DNA from: Lichenicoccus sp965213775
GTDB lineage: Bacteria; Pseudomonadota; Alphaproteobacteria; Acetobacterales; Acetobacteraceae
Direction of reading: 5' to 3'
Length of the DNA: 64,000 nucleotides
Assembly (NCBI GenBank): GCA_965213775.1
Contig: CBDCAC010000001.1
Coordinates: 186,001 to 250,000, forward strand
Each line of letters opens with the position of its first letter. Positions within the stretch are counted from its first letter, which is position 1. A program made the translations under genes and the position numbers. The notes under the pieces were generated by a model. It was not told where the DNA came from and searched no databases. It was given only the letters and a program-made list of their open reading frames with translations. Positions 19,176 through 27,013 of this stretch are shown in pieces.

Positions 19176-20537
19176 TTAACTCGAGGAGAACTGGCCGCTG
19201 TCTGCCTTCAGCTGGTCGACGCTGAGGCTGTTGAAGGTGATCGTCGTGTTGTCCGACAGGGTGATCATCGAGCCGCCGGTGCTGGTGCTGGTCGCGGTGG
19301 CGAGCGCGCTCTGCACCGCGCCGGCACCGTAGCCGAACAGCCCGACCATGTTGCCCGCAGCACTGCCGAAGTCGGCGATGGTCACCTTGCCGCCGCCCTC
19401 GGAGGCGGAGAACAGGAACAGGTTGGAGCTCCCGAAACCGCCGGTAAGCGTGTTGTTGCCGACCCCGGCCTCCAGGGTGTCGGCGCCGGAGCCGCCGATC
19501 AGGCTCGCGGTGCCGCCATCGCCGAACAGCCGCAGCGAGCCGGTCGAGAATGATCCGTCCAGGGTCTCGTTGCCGCCGTTCGCCACCAGGTAGCTGACGC
19601 CGGTGGCGCTGAGGAAGGTGACGTCCGAGCCGCTGGCGCCGAACACCGAGGCGGCGCTGCCGCCGCCGCTGACGGTGCCGTTGGCGCCGGTCCGGGCGAT
19701 GAAGGTCAGCGTGCCGGTGCCGTTCTCGAACACCGAGCTATTGACGCCGCCGAACACCGTGGTGTTGCCGGACGCGGCGATGGTGTCGCTGGTGCCACCC
19801 AGCACGGTGCTGTTGCCCGACAGGTAGTAGGAGCCGGCGCTGCCATCGAACAGCAGCGTCGAGCCGGTGCCGCCGACATAGGTGCTGCGTGTGCCGGCAT
19901 CGACCACCAGCGACGTGCCGGACCCGCCGAACACCGTGCTTGCGGAGCCGGAGAGCAGCACCGTGTTGGTGCCGGTGCCCTCGACGATCGAGTCCGTGCC
20001 CTGCGAGAACACGGTGTCGTTGCCGGTGCCGGTGAAGACCTGGTTGCTGCCGGCGCCGTCCTCGATCAGGTCGCTGCCGCCGCTGCCGTAGATGCTGTCG
20101 TTGCCGGCGCTGGTGGCGATCACGTAGTTGCCGGTCGCGGCACCGTCGAAGGCGTTGTTGCCGCCGCCGGCGATGAACACGCCGCCGCCGGTGCCGCCGA
20201 ACAGGGTGGTGCCGCCGGTGCCGGCGAGCACGCTGGTCGAGGTGGTCATCATCCCGGCATTGACGGTGACCGGACCCGAGGCGTTGCTGGTCAGGTAGCG
20301 GTAGCCGGTGGGGAAGCTGAAGCTGCCGGTGTTGAGGATCACGCCCTCACCCACCTTGCCGCTCGCCACCGTCGGCGCGGTGCCGCCGGGGGTGAGGGTG
20401 GTCGCCGACAGGCCGCCGCTGAATGCGAGGCCATTCACGGCGGCGGCATAGTTCTGCGCCAGGGAGAAGGCGGCGGCGCCGTTGACGGTAACGGGAACGA
20501 TGGAGCCGGAGGCTCCGACCACAGTCACGACAGGCAT
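19176..20537 (-). CDS. Glycine-rich beta-roll (RTX-like) secreted protein
   Basis: The 453-residue protein consists mostly of repeats of about 9-18 residues rich in Gly, Ser, Thr, Asn and Asp. They form patterns such as GSGGSDLIEDG, GTGNDTVFSQG and GGSGADTLEAGVGNNTL, expected of a calcium-binding beta-roll. It has no N-terminal signal peptide and opens MPVVTVVGASGSIVPVTV. The C-terminal 60 residues (LFLFSASEGGGKVTIADFG) resemble the end of type I-secreted proteins. Acetobacteraceae carry several such proteins; function may be adhesion or matrix formation, which is inference. AAGGA precedes the ATG. A type I exporter is not in the window. Confidence 0.75.
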   Translation of the reverse strand: MPVVTVVGASGSIVPVTVNGAAAFSLAQNYAAAVNGLAFSGGLSATTLTPGGTAPTVASGKVGEGVILNTGSFSFPTGYRYLTSNASGPVTVNAGMMTTSTSVLAGTGGTTLFGGTGGGVFIAGGGNNAFDGAATGNYVIATSAGNDSIYGSGGSDLIEDGAGSNQVFTGTGNDTVFSQGTDSIVEGTGTNTVLLSGSASTVFGGSGTSLVVDAGTRSTYVGGTGSTLLFDGSAGSYYLSGNSTVLGGTSDTIAASGNTTVFGGVNSSVFENGTGTLTFIARTGANGTVSGGGSAASVFGASGSDVTFLSATGVSYLVANGGNETLDGSFSTGSLRLFGDGGTASLIGGSGADTLEAGVGNNTLTGGFGSSNLFLFSASEGGGKVTIADFGSAAGNMVGLFGYGAGAVQSALATATSTSTGGSMITLSDNTTITFNSLSVDQLKADSGQFSSS

Positions 20538-20881
20538 AGCAGGATTCCTTTCTCGCTACGCAACAGCCGCAAGCGACCATCACTTCGGTTCGAGGCGTAA
20601 TAACATGCCCTAACAGTTAGCTATCAGAGCAGTTTTCCGACTCGCAACCAAAATATGCTGTGACGCACAACATTTCCGTGAAAAGACTTATTCCGCGCTC
20701 CCTATCTAACATATTGGTAGCGGCCGCAACGGCTGAGCCACTTCTTCAGGAACTGCCCGCAGGGTCGTCTATATCGCTTTATTCACTCGCCCTTCTGGCG
20801 GTTTGACAGTGCCCACGGTCGGTGAGGGAAATGGGGTTGCCCGCGATCAAGGTCGGTATCGCCTGACAAAGCGTTGGAGGC
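20538..20881. promoter_or_regulatory. AT-richer upstream region of the beta-roll gene
   Basis: This 344-base stretch between two minus-strand genes holds no gene. The part from about 20580 to 20720 is distinctly AT-richer than its surroundings. It should contain the beta-roll promoter and the regulatory sites. I see no clear riboswitch or strong hairpin. Confidence 0.5.
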
Positions 20882-21535
20882 TCAGTTCGCCGCCTTCTCT
20901 TCGATCCGATAGTCGATGACGGCGTGGTTCGCCTGCGGGTAGGTGGCGCTCGGGGTGATCTGGGCGCCGACCCCGGCCTTCTTGTACAGCGCCAGGATCG
21001 CCTGCATGTTGGCGCTGACCTTGCCGGTATCGACCGTATCGCCCGGCTTGAGGGTGATCGCCGACTGGATCGCCTCGGAATGGATCTGCTTGTTGCCCTC
21101 GAACGTCACCCGGTCGACATGCAGCACCGCCGGCGCCTGCGGCCCGGGGGCGGCCTGCTCCTCGATCATGTAGGCGACCAGCACCTGGCCCGGACGCGGG
21201 ATGGTCATCTTCTGCTTGAAGCCGGCACCCACGTTGGCGCGTCGATACACCGAGACGATGGCGTTGAGGTTGGCCGCCAGGTCCGCCCGCGTGACCCTCT
21301 GGCCGACGCTGATCGTCATCGCGGAGTCGATGTCGGCGATGGAGACGCGCTGGTTGCCGGTCACGCTCAGCTTCAGCAGCCTCATGCTGCCGCCCTTCTG
21401 GGCCACGCCGGGCGCGGCGGAGTCTGCAGCACTGCTGCCCTGCCCCCATGCCGGCTGACGGAAGGCCGGCGCCAGGGCCAGCAACACGGTGCAGGCGATC
21501 GCGGCGGCGCGCGCACGGTCGAGCGTCAAGGGCAT
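20882..21535 (-). CDS. Periplasmic protein with two POTRA-like domains and no barrel
   Basis: A signal peptide (hydrophobic IACTVLLALAPAF, cleavage near QPAWG) is followed by two similar modules of about 75 residues. Module 1 runs from LLKLSVTGNQRVS to AYMIEE and module 2 from LHVDRVTFEGNKQI to DYRIEE. Each has the beta-alpha-alpha-beta-beta layout of POTRA domains in BamA/TamA proteins, including the loop G-D/Q-x-V. The protein ends right after the second module, so there is no membrane barrel. POTRA modules bind unfolded outer-membrane or secreted proteins; a free periplasmic version may be a chaperone or adaptor. It lies directly upstream of the beta-roll gene on the same strand, separated by about 340 bases. 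Confidence 0.7.
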   Translation of the reverse strand: MPLTLDRARAAAIACTVLLALAPAFRQPAWGQGSSAADSAAPGVAQKGGSMRLLKLSVTGNQRVSIADIDSAMTISVGQRVTRADLAANLNAIVSVYRRANVGAGFKQKMTIPRPGQVLVAYMIEEQAAPGPQAPAVLHVDRVTFEGNKQIHSEAIQSAITLKPGDTVDTGKVSANMQAILALYKKAGVGAQITPSATYPQANHAVIDYRIEEKAAN

Positions 21536-21560
21536 GCCTTCAAGAACCTTCCAAGAAGAG

Positions 21561-21605
21561 GGGTCTGGGGCCGCCGGCCCCAGCGGGTCGAGGGCGGAGC
21601 CCTCG
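21561..21605 (-). repeat. Dispersed two-hairpin intergenic repeat, copy 2
   Basis: The unit is in inverted orientation relative to copy 1. An 8-bp stem with GCC loop (21565-21583) is followed by a 7-bp stem with GGA loop (21589-21605). It lies between cynS and the POTRA gene, both on the minus strand, directly after the cynS stop codon, and may terminate cynS transcription. Confidence 0.85.
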
Positions 21606-21615
21606 GTCTACTTCG

Positions 21616-22077
21616 TCAATACGTCTTGTACGGCAGGAACTTGCCGCTCATGCGGATCGCCACGCGGTCGCCGGCCGGGTCGGGCTCGCGGCGCAGATCC
21701 ATCCGGAAGTCGATGGCGCTCATGATGCCGTCGCCGAACTCCTCGTGGATCAGCGCCTTGAAGGTGGTGCCGTACACCGCGACCAGCTCGTAGAAGCGGT
21801 AGATCAGCGGATCGGTGGGCACCGGCGCAGTCAGCGAGCCGCGGCTGGGCACCTCCTGCAGCAGCTTGATCTCGAACGGCTCCAGCCCGAGATGGTCGCC
21901 GATCGCCTCCGCCGCGGCCCGCGGCAGCGTCATCTGCCCCAGCAGGGCGGCGGTGACGAACTCCTTCGACAGCCCGTCGGCCAGTGCGGCGAGGCCGCTC
22001 CAGCTCAGCCCGCGCTCGATCTTGAGCCGCACGATCTTCTCGACCAGCTGGTGACGCATGTCCGTTTCTCCGCTCAT
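21616..22077 (-). CDS. cynS: Cyanate hydratase (cyanase)
   Basis: Cyanase breaks cyanate with bicarbonate to ammonia and carbon dioxide, giving detoxification and nitrogen. The 153-residue protein has the N-terminal helical domain (LKIERGLSWSGLAAL, GQMTLPRAAAEAIGDHLGL) and the C-terminal catalytic half. The active-site Arg and Glu are in IYRFYELVAVYG and the Ser in GDGIMSAIDF. The start at 22077 is chosen because ATGA overlaps the stop of moaB and gives the usual family length. It is the last gene of a minus-strand run after the siroheme synthase and moaB genes. Confidence 0.95.
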   Translation of the reverse strand: MSGETDMRHQLVEKIVRLKIERGLSWSGLAALADGLSKEFVTAALLGQMTLPRAAAEAIGDHLGLEPFEIKLLQEVPSRGSLTAPVPTDPLIYRFYELVAVYGTTFKALIHEEFGDGIMSAIDFRMDLRREPDPAGDRVAIRMSGKFLPYKTY

Positions 22078-22610
22078 CGCCGATGCTCCCTCAGCCGCGG
22101 CATCAGCTCGACGAAGTTGCAAGGCGCATGCCTGCTGTCGAGCTGCCAGACCAGGATGTCGTCCCAGCCGTCGCGCACCGCACCGCCGCTTCCGGGCAGG
22201 GCGAACAGGTAGGTGCCGTTCGCGACCCCGGCGATCGCGCGCGACTGGATCGTCGAGGTGCCGATCTTCTGGTACGACAGCATTCGGAACAGCTCGCCGA
22301 AGCCCTCGATCTGCTTCTCGATCACGCGCGCGTAGGCCTCGGGGGTCACGTCGCGGCCGGTGACGCCGGTGCCGCCGGTGCTGATCACCACGTCCACCTC
22401 CGGATCGGCGATCCAGCCGGACAGCCGCGCTGCGATCGCCGCCGCGTCGTCCAGCTCGATCGCGCGGTCCGCGAGCACGTGCCCGGCGGCCGCCACGCGC
22501 TGCACCAGGAGGTCGCCGGAGCTGTCGTTCGAGGCGTCGCGGGTGTCCGACACCGTCAGCACGGCGATGCGCACCGGCAGGAACGGCTTGCTGTGATCGA
22601 GGCGCGACAT
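22074..22610 (-). CDS. moaB: Molybdenum cofactor biosynthesis protein MoaB/MogA family
   Basis: The family adenylates molybdopterin during molybdenum cofactor synthesis. The 178-residue protein has IAVLTVSDTRDASND at the front, the binding loop VVISTGGTGVTGRDVTPEA near residue 85, and LFALPGSGGAV near 150. The ATG at 22610 begins right ahead of the conserved region; longer frames upstream overlap the siroheme synthase gene and are spurious. It shares a four-base overlap with cynS. About 31 bases separate it from the upstream gene. Confidence 0.92.
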   Translation of the reverse strand: MSRLDHSKPFLPVRIAVLTVSDTRDASNDSSGDLLVQRVAAAGHVLADRAIELDDAAAIAARLSGWIADPEVDVVISTGGTGVTGRDVTPEAYARVIEKQIEGFGELFRMLSYQKIGTSTIQSRAIAGVANGTYLFALPGSGGAVRDGWDDILVWQLDSRHAPCNFVELMPRLREHRR

Positions 22611-22641
22611 GGGCCGACCTGAACAGGGGCGAGACGCCGCG

Positions 22642-23574
22642 TCAATCCGCCTCGGCCGCCGCGCCGGGCACGACCGCATGATCGATGCCTGCCCGCCGCA
22701 GCGCCTCGCGGTCGGCGGCGGTGGGCGACAGCCGCACGATCCGGCCGCCGGCGCCGGCCAGCGACAGCAGCAGCGCCGGCGCCGCCGCGTCGTCGGCCGG
22801 ATGCCGCGCGGCGTCGCGTCGCGCCACCTCCAGCACCGCGGCACTCTCGTCGGGCCGGTGCACGATCGCGTCCGCCTCGCCCAGCAGGCGCAGCGCGCGC
22901 AGGGTGAGCAGGTCGGCCGCCCCCGGTCCCGGATGCACCAGGTGGACGAAGCCGCGCGGCGCCGCCACGGCGCCGGCCGCCGCCCGCTCCAGCGCGTCGC
23001 GGTAGACGGCCTCCGCCTCCGCCTCCCTGCCTTCCAGCATCAGCGTCGCGACGCTGCCGGAGAGTGCCGCCTCCAGCATCCGCCGGCGCGCCAGCACGTC
23101 GGGCAGCAGCCTGCGGGTGAGCGGCTGCATCCGGCCGGCCAGGGCGGCGAGCCGGCCGTAGCCGGGCGGCACCAGGGTCTCGATCCGCGCCCGCAGCAGC
23201 CGTGCCAGCACCGGTGCCGCACCGCCCGAGGAGATCGCGATCGCCAGCGGCGGCCGCATCACCACCGCCGGAGTGATGAAGCTCGACAGCGCCGGCTGGT
23301 CGACCACGTTGCACGGGATGCCGCGCGCCCGCGCCGCCGACGACATCGCCCGCAGCGCGCGCTGCATCGGATGCCCCTCCGCCCGCTCCTCGGCCTCCGC
23401 AGCACCCACCGCGATCGCGCAGCCATCGAGCAGCGGGTCCTCGAACGCCGTGGCCCGGCGCAGGACGGCGCCGCAGGCGCGCAGGCTGTGGGCGCGCCGC
23501 GCCGCCGCCTCGCCCTCGCCGAGCAGCAGCGCGCGGCGTCCGTCGAGATCGAGGAAGACGGGCAGGGTGTCCAT
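22642..23574 (-). CDS. Siroheme synthase-like protein: Met8/CysG N-domain with reduced methyltransferase domain
   Basis: The first 200 of 310 residues match the bifunctional precorrin-2 dehydrogenase/ferrochelatase part of CysG: LPVFLDLDGRRALLLGEG, NVVDQPALSSFITPAVV, and AISSGGAAPVLARLLR. The remainder begins like the uroporphyrinogen III methyltransferase domain (FVHLVHPGPGAADLLTLRAL) and retains a final AGIDHAVVPG. The signature stretch GGDPFVFGRG and everything beyond VVPG are missing. The protein should make siroheme from precorrin-2 but not precorrin-2 itself, so a separate methyltransferase gene is expected elsewhere. It heads the run moaB-cynS. Whether the shortening is normal for this lineage cannot be told here. 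Confidence 0.82.
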   Translation of the reverse strand: MDTLPVFLDLDGRRALLLGEGEAAARRAHSLRACGAVLRRATAFEDPLLDGCAIAVGAAEAEERAEGHPMQRALRAMSSAARARGIPCNVVDQPALSSFITPAVVMRPPLAIAISSGGAAPVLARLLRARIETLVPPGYGRLAALAGRMQPLTRRLLPDVLARRRMLEAALSGSVATLMLEGREAEAEAVYRDALERAAAGAVAAPRGFVHLVHPGPGAADLLTLRALRLLGEADAIVHRPDESAAVLEVARRDAARHPADDAAAPALLLSLAGAGGRIVRLSPTAADREALRRAGIDHAVVPGAAAEAD

Positions 23575-23732
23575 CGGGCGCTCCGGTTCGGGTCGCGGCC
23601 GCCATCATGTCGCGCCGCGGCCGCGCATGCTCAACCCTCCGCCCAGCTGGCCTTCGCCGAGCCGGCCTCCGCCGGCTGGTCAGCGCGATGCGGGCGCGTC
23701 ATGCTCGCCTGCCGCGTGGAGGACCTGCCGCG

Positions 23733-25175
23733 ATGCCGAACTACCGTCTCGAAGGCCAGTCCTGGGCCATCCAGCCGATCACCTGGGACTTCGCCGCCTC
23801 CACCCTGCCGCAGGATCGGGCCAGCACCCCGTTCAGCAACCTGATCGAGCAGGCCGACGCCCAGGCCGTGGTGGAGTCCGCGTTCGCGGCCTGGTCGCAG
23901 GCGGCCGGCGTGCGCTTCGTCTATGCGCCGCAGGACAGTGCCGCGGTCGACATACGCCTCGGCTGGGGCGTGTTCGCGCCGTCCGCCGGCGATGGCGACA
24001 CCATAGGCGAGACCAGCTACAGCTACGACACCACGACCAACCGGTTCCTGCCGGACGTGCTGATCCAGCTGCTCGACCCGTCGCACGACCCGTATTCCGA
24101 CGCCAGCGGCACGCCGACCTACGCGGACGGCCTCACCCTCTACCAGATCACGCTGCACGAGATCGGCCACGCGCTCGGGCTCGCGCACGACACGATCGAC
24201 GCGAACGCGATCATGTATCCGTACGCGAGCGCGCAGAATCCGCGGCTCGCCGCGGTCGACATGCAGGGCCTGCAGGCGATCTACGGAGTGCCGCAGGCCG
24301 TCGTCACCGACATCGGCGAGAACCGGGAGACCGTGTCCGGAACCCTCTCGGGCGCGCCGGCGACCGTGTTCGGCAGCGGCGGCGCGCTGGACTATGCCGG
24401 CGGCATCGGGCTGATCGTGCTGGATCACGGCGCCGCACGGGTGCAGGACGGCATCGTCACCGTGTTCGCGGGGGCGGCGATGCTCGACGCGTCGGCCGAC
24501 CAGGACGCCACCTTCATCCTGGGCAGCGGCTCCGCCAGCATCGCCGGCGGCGTCGCCGGCTCGCGCGACATCGTGTTCGGCGGCAGCGGCGGGTTCAGCT
24601 ACGCCGGCGCGCAGGAAGCCGCGAGCGTGATCGGCGGCGCCGGCAGCGCCACCATCACCGGAGGCGCGGCCGGCGGCTACTATGGCGGCGGCAGCGACGG
24701 CGGCAACAGCCTCACCGCCCGTGGGATCGGCACCGTGCTGGTCGGCGGCGGCGGCAACGACACGCTGCTGGCGGCGAGCAGCGGCTACGACTACCTGGTC
24801 GCCGGCGCCGGCAACCAGACGCTGCGCGGCGCCGGCGGCGGCACCGACCGCTTCTTCCTGGGTTCCGGCTCCGAGTCCGTGTCGCTGGGCAGCGGCCAGA
24901 GCCAGCTCGTCACCGGCCTGGGCAGCGCCACCATCTCCGGCGGCGGCGGCAGTGCCGCGCTGTTCGGCGGCACCGGCGGTGCGGACCGCTACGTCGAGCA
25001 GCCCGGCAGCACCCTGTGGATCACCGGCTTTCGCGAGGGCGTCGACCAGATCGTCGGCGGCGCCCCGACCGCCATCGCCGTCGCCGGCGGCGCCACCGTG
25101 CTGCACTTCGGCGACGGCGCCACCGTCACCCTGGCCGGATTGAGCGATCCGACCGGGACCGGGCTGTTCGGCTAG
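23733..25175 (+). CDS. Matrixin-like metalloprotease with glycine-rich beta-roll
   Basis: This 480-residue protein is a probable secreted zinc protease. The N-terminal 190 residues form an M10-like domain with the zinc motif HEIGHALGLAH near residue 141 and the Met-turn NAIMYPY shortly after. Residues about 200-480 are repeats such as GSGSASIAGG, GGGGNDTLLAA and GAGNQTLRGAGGGTD, a calcium-type beta-roll as in serralysins. It has no N-terminal signal peptide, pointing to C-terminal-signal type I secretion. ATG 23733, with GGAGG upstream, starts directly before the conserved domain. It diverges from the siroheme synthase gene. It resembles the beta-roll protein at 19.2-20.5 kb in repeat style. 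Confidence 0.85.
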   Translation: MPNYRLEGQSWAIQPITWDFAASTLPQDRASTPFSNLIEQADAQAVVESAFAAWSQAAGVRFVYAPQDSAAVDIRLGWGVFAPSAGDGDTIGETSYSYDTTTNRFLPDVLIQLLDPSHDPYSDASGTPTYADGLTLYQITLHEIGHALGLAHDTIDANAIMYPYASAQNPRLAAVDMQGLQAIYGVPQAVVTDIGENRETVSGTLSGAPATVFGSGGALDYAGGIGLIVLDHGAARVQDGIVTVFAGAAMLDASADQDATFILGSGSASIAGGVAGSRDIVFGGSGGFSYAGAQEAASVIGGAGSATITGGAAGGYYGGGSDGGNSLTARGIGTVLVGGGGNDTLLAASSGYDYLVAGAGNQTLRGAGGGTDRFFLGSGSESVSLGSGQSQLVTGLGSATISGGGGSAALFGGTGGADRYVEQPGSTLWITGFREGVDQIVGGAPTAIAVAGGATVLHFGDGATVTLAGLSDPTGTGLFG

Positions 25176-25196
25176 GGGACTGATCAGAAAGTAAGG

Positions 25197-25242
25197 CAAG
25201 GGCTCTGCCCTTGACCCGCTGGGGTCGGCGGCCCCAGACCCC
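25197..25242 (+). repeat. Dispersed two-hairpin intergenic repeat, copy 3
   Basis: A perfect 7-bp stem with TCT loop (25197-25213) is followed by an 8-bp stem with one G-T pair (25219-25237). It lies between the convergent protease and lipoprotein genes, where it may terminate both. Followed by CCCCGTTTTAG. Confidence 0.85.
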
Positions 25243-25256
25243 GTTTTAGCTCTGGT

Positions 25257-25859
25257 TTAGGTGCGCGGGTCGTCCGCCAGTCGACTGGTGATCGTCGAGA
25301 GGGTCGGCTGCACCGGGAAGGTCTGCAGCGGCGGCGCCTGCAGCCGCGCCACCGTGCTGCTGCTCGATGCCGCGTCCTGCACCGCCGCCGCGGTGGACGG
25401 GGCCACGGTCGCGGGAGTGCGTATCAGCGTCTCCGCCGCGTCCTGATACTGTTCCGGCGTCGTCGCGCTGTTCAGCGTGCGGATCTGCTCGGTGAGGTAA
25501 CCGTCGACCCCGATATAATCCTTGAACGCCTGCCGGATGTCGGCCTGCGACGGGTCGAGGATGATCGATTCGCACAGCGCGATCTGCTGCAGGTCGATCC
25601 CCCTGATCTGGTCCGTCACCGCCTGGGCGGTGGCGTCCAGCGACACCCCGCCGAGCTGCGGCTTGACGACGGACAGGACGGGCAGCGTGACTCCGGTCAC
25701 GGTCAGCGTGCGGCTGTCCGGATCGTAGATCCGGCGGCACACCATGTGCACCCTCTGCATCCCGCCGCCGGGCTCCGTGACCTCCACGTAGCCGCGCATC
25801 AGCACGTCGGGATCGCAGGCCGAGAGCAGCAGCAACAGGGGCAAGACCAACCGCTTCAC
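25257..25859 (-). CDS. Lipoprotein of unknown function
   Basis: The 200-residue protein starts VKRLVLPLLLLLSAC, a lipoprotein signal with a lipobox ending in Cys15, so it should be anchored in an envelope membrane. GTG 25859 with GGAGACGC upstream is preferred over a longer frame. The body contains a conserved-looking VHMVCRRIYDPDSRTL segment and a helical middle, and ends in a Ser/Thr/Pro/Ala-rich tail. I do not recognise a family. It lies directly downstream of mutY on the same strand and may be co-transcribed with it. Confidence 0.65.
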   Translation of the reverse strand: MKRLVLPLLLLLSACDPDVLMRGYVEVTEPGGGMQRVHMVCRRIYDPDSRTLTVTGVTLPVLSVVKPQLGGVSLDATAQAVTDQIRGIDLQQIALCESIILDPSQADIRQAFKDYIGVDGYLTEQIRTLNSATTPEQYQDAAETLIRTPATVAPSTAAAVQDAASSSSTVARLQAPPLQTFPVQPTLSTITSRLADDPRT

Positions 25860-25928
25860 GGGCGCGTCTCCAGGGCCGGGACCATCGCGCGCAGCATAGC
25901 TGTCCCAAACCGCCAGCAAACGCGCTCG

Positions 25929-27011
25929 TCACACGGTGGCCAGGGCGAGGCATTTGCGCATCAGCGACGGCAGTGCCTCGCCGGCCAGCGCGCCGGGGGG
26001 ACGCAGGAAGCCGTGCTCGAGCAGCGCGTCCGGCACGCGCGCGACCGACCCGGCATAGACGTCGAGGCTCAGGGTGAAATGGGTGAACACGTGCAGCACC
26101 GACCCCAGACGGCGCCAGGCGGCGTCGGCCGGCGCCTGCGCGAGCGCGTCGGACTCCGGCCACGGCTGCTCGCGCCACGCCGTGCCCGGCGCCTCGGTCA
26201 TGCCGCCGAGCAGCCCCGAGGCGGCACGCCGCCGCAGCAGCACCCGGCCCTCGCGGTCCGAGAGCACGAACAGCGCGCCGTAGCGCTGCGGCCGCACCGG
26301 CTTGGCGTCACGGGCGGGCAGCGCCGCCGCCAGGCCCTGGGCGCGCGCGGCGCAGGGACGCATCCAGGGGCACAGCGCGCAGGCCGGGTTGCGCGGCGTG
26401 CAGATCGTGGCCCCGAGGTCGAACAGCGCCTGCGCGAAGTCCGAGGCACGCGCCTGCGCCGCCGGCTCGCGGTTGAGCGTCGCGGCGGCGGCGGCGATCA
26501 TCCGCCTCGCCCGCGGCAGCGGGGCGGCGATGGCGAACAGGCGGGCGGTGACGCGCTCGACGTTGCCGTCCACCGGCACCAGCGGCCGGCCGAAGGCGAT
26601 CGCGGCGATCGCGGCGGCGGTGTAGGCGCCGACGCCGCTCAGGCGTCGCAGCTCGTCCGCGTCGTCGGGAAAGCCGCCGCGCGCCGCGACCTGGCGCGCG
26701 CAGGCGTGCAGGTTGCGCGCCCGGGCATAGTAGCCGAGCCCGGCCCAGGCGCGCAGCACGTGCTCCTCCGGCGCCGACGCCAGCTCCTGCACGCTGGGGA
26801 AGGATTCGAGGAAGCGCCGGTAATAGGGCATCACCGCGGTCACGCTGGTCTGCTGCAGCATGATCTCGCTGAGCCAGACGTGATACGGATCGGCGGTCTC
26901 GCCGGCAGCCGCACGCCAGGGCAGCACGCGGCGATGGCGATCGTACCAGCCGAGCAGGGCGGCGGCGGGCGGAGGATCGGCAGGATGATACGGGGCAGCC
27001 ACGGGAGGCAT
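25929..27011 (-). CDS. mutY: A/G-specific adenine glycosylase MutY
   Basis: MutY removes adenine mispaired with 8-oxoguanine. The 360-residue protein has the catalytic glutamate in SEIMLQQTSV, the helix-hairpin-helix LRRLSGVGAYTAAAI, and the catalytic aspartate in VPVDGNVERV. The 4Fe-4S cysteines follow the C-x6-C-x2-C-x5-C pattern (CTPRNPACALCPWMRPC). A C-terminal NUDIX-like domain recognises the oxidised base. The ATG at 27011 lies only two bases from the divergent start of the dciA-like gene and lacks a clear ribosome site; GTG at 27002 is an alternative. The divergent arrangement with dciA-dsbA-smc is common in alphaproteobacteria. Confidence 0.94.
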   Translation of the reverse strand: MPPVAAPYHPADPPPAAALLGWYDRHRRVLPWRAAAGETADPYHVWLSEIMLQQTSVTAVMPYYRRFLESFPSVQELASAPEEHVLRAWAGLGYYARARNLHACARQVAARGGFPDDADELRRLSGVGAYTAAAIAAIAFGRPLVPVDGNVERVTARLFAIAAPLPRARRMIAAAAATLNREPAAQARASDFAQALFDLGATICTPRNPACALCPWMRPCAARAQGLAAALPARDAKPVRPQRYGALFVLSDREGRVLLRRRAASGLLGGMTEAPGTAWREQPWPESDALAQAPADAAWRRLGSVLHVFTHFTLSLDVYAGSVARVPDALLEHGFLRPPGALAGEALPSLMRKCLALATV

Positions 27012-27013
27012 CC

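Noticed and set aside
19200..20500. Regular repeats suggestive of CRISPR or satellite DNA
   Set aside because: The periodicity follows glycine-rich protein repeats in frame; units are degenerate and have no spacer pattern. The same holds for 24300-25150.
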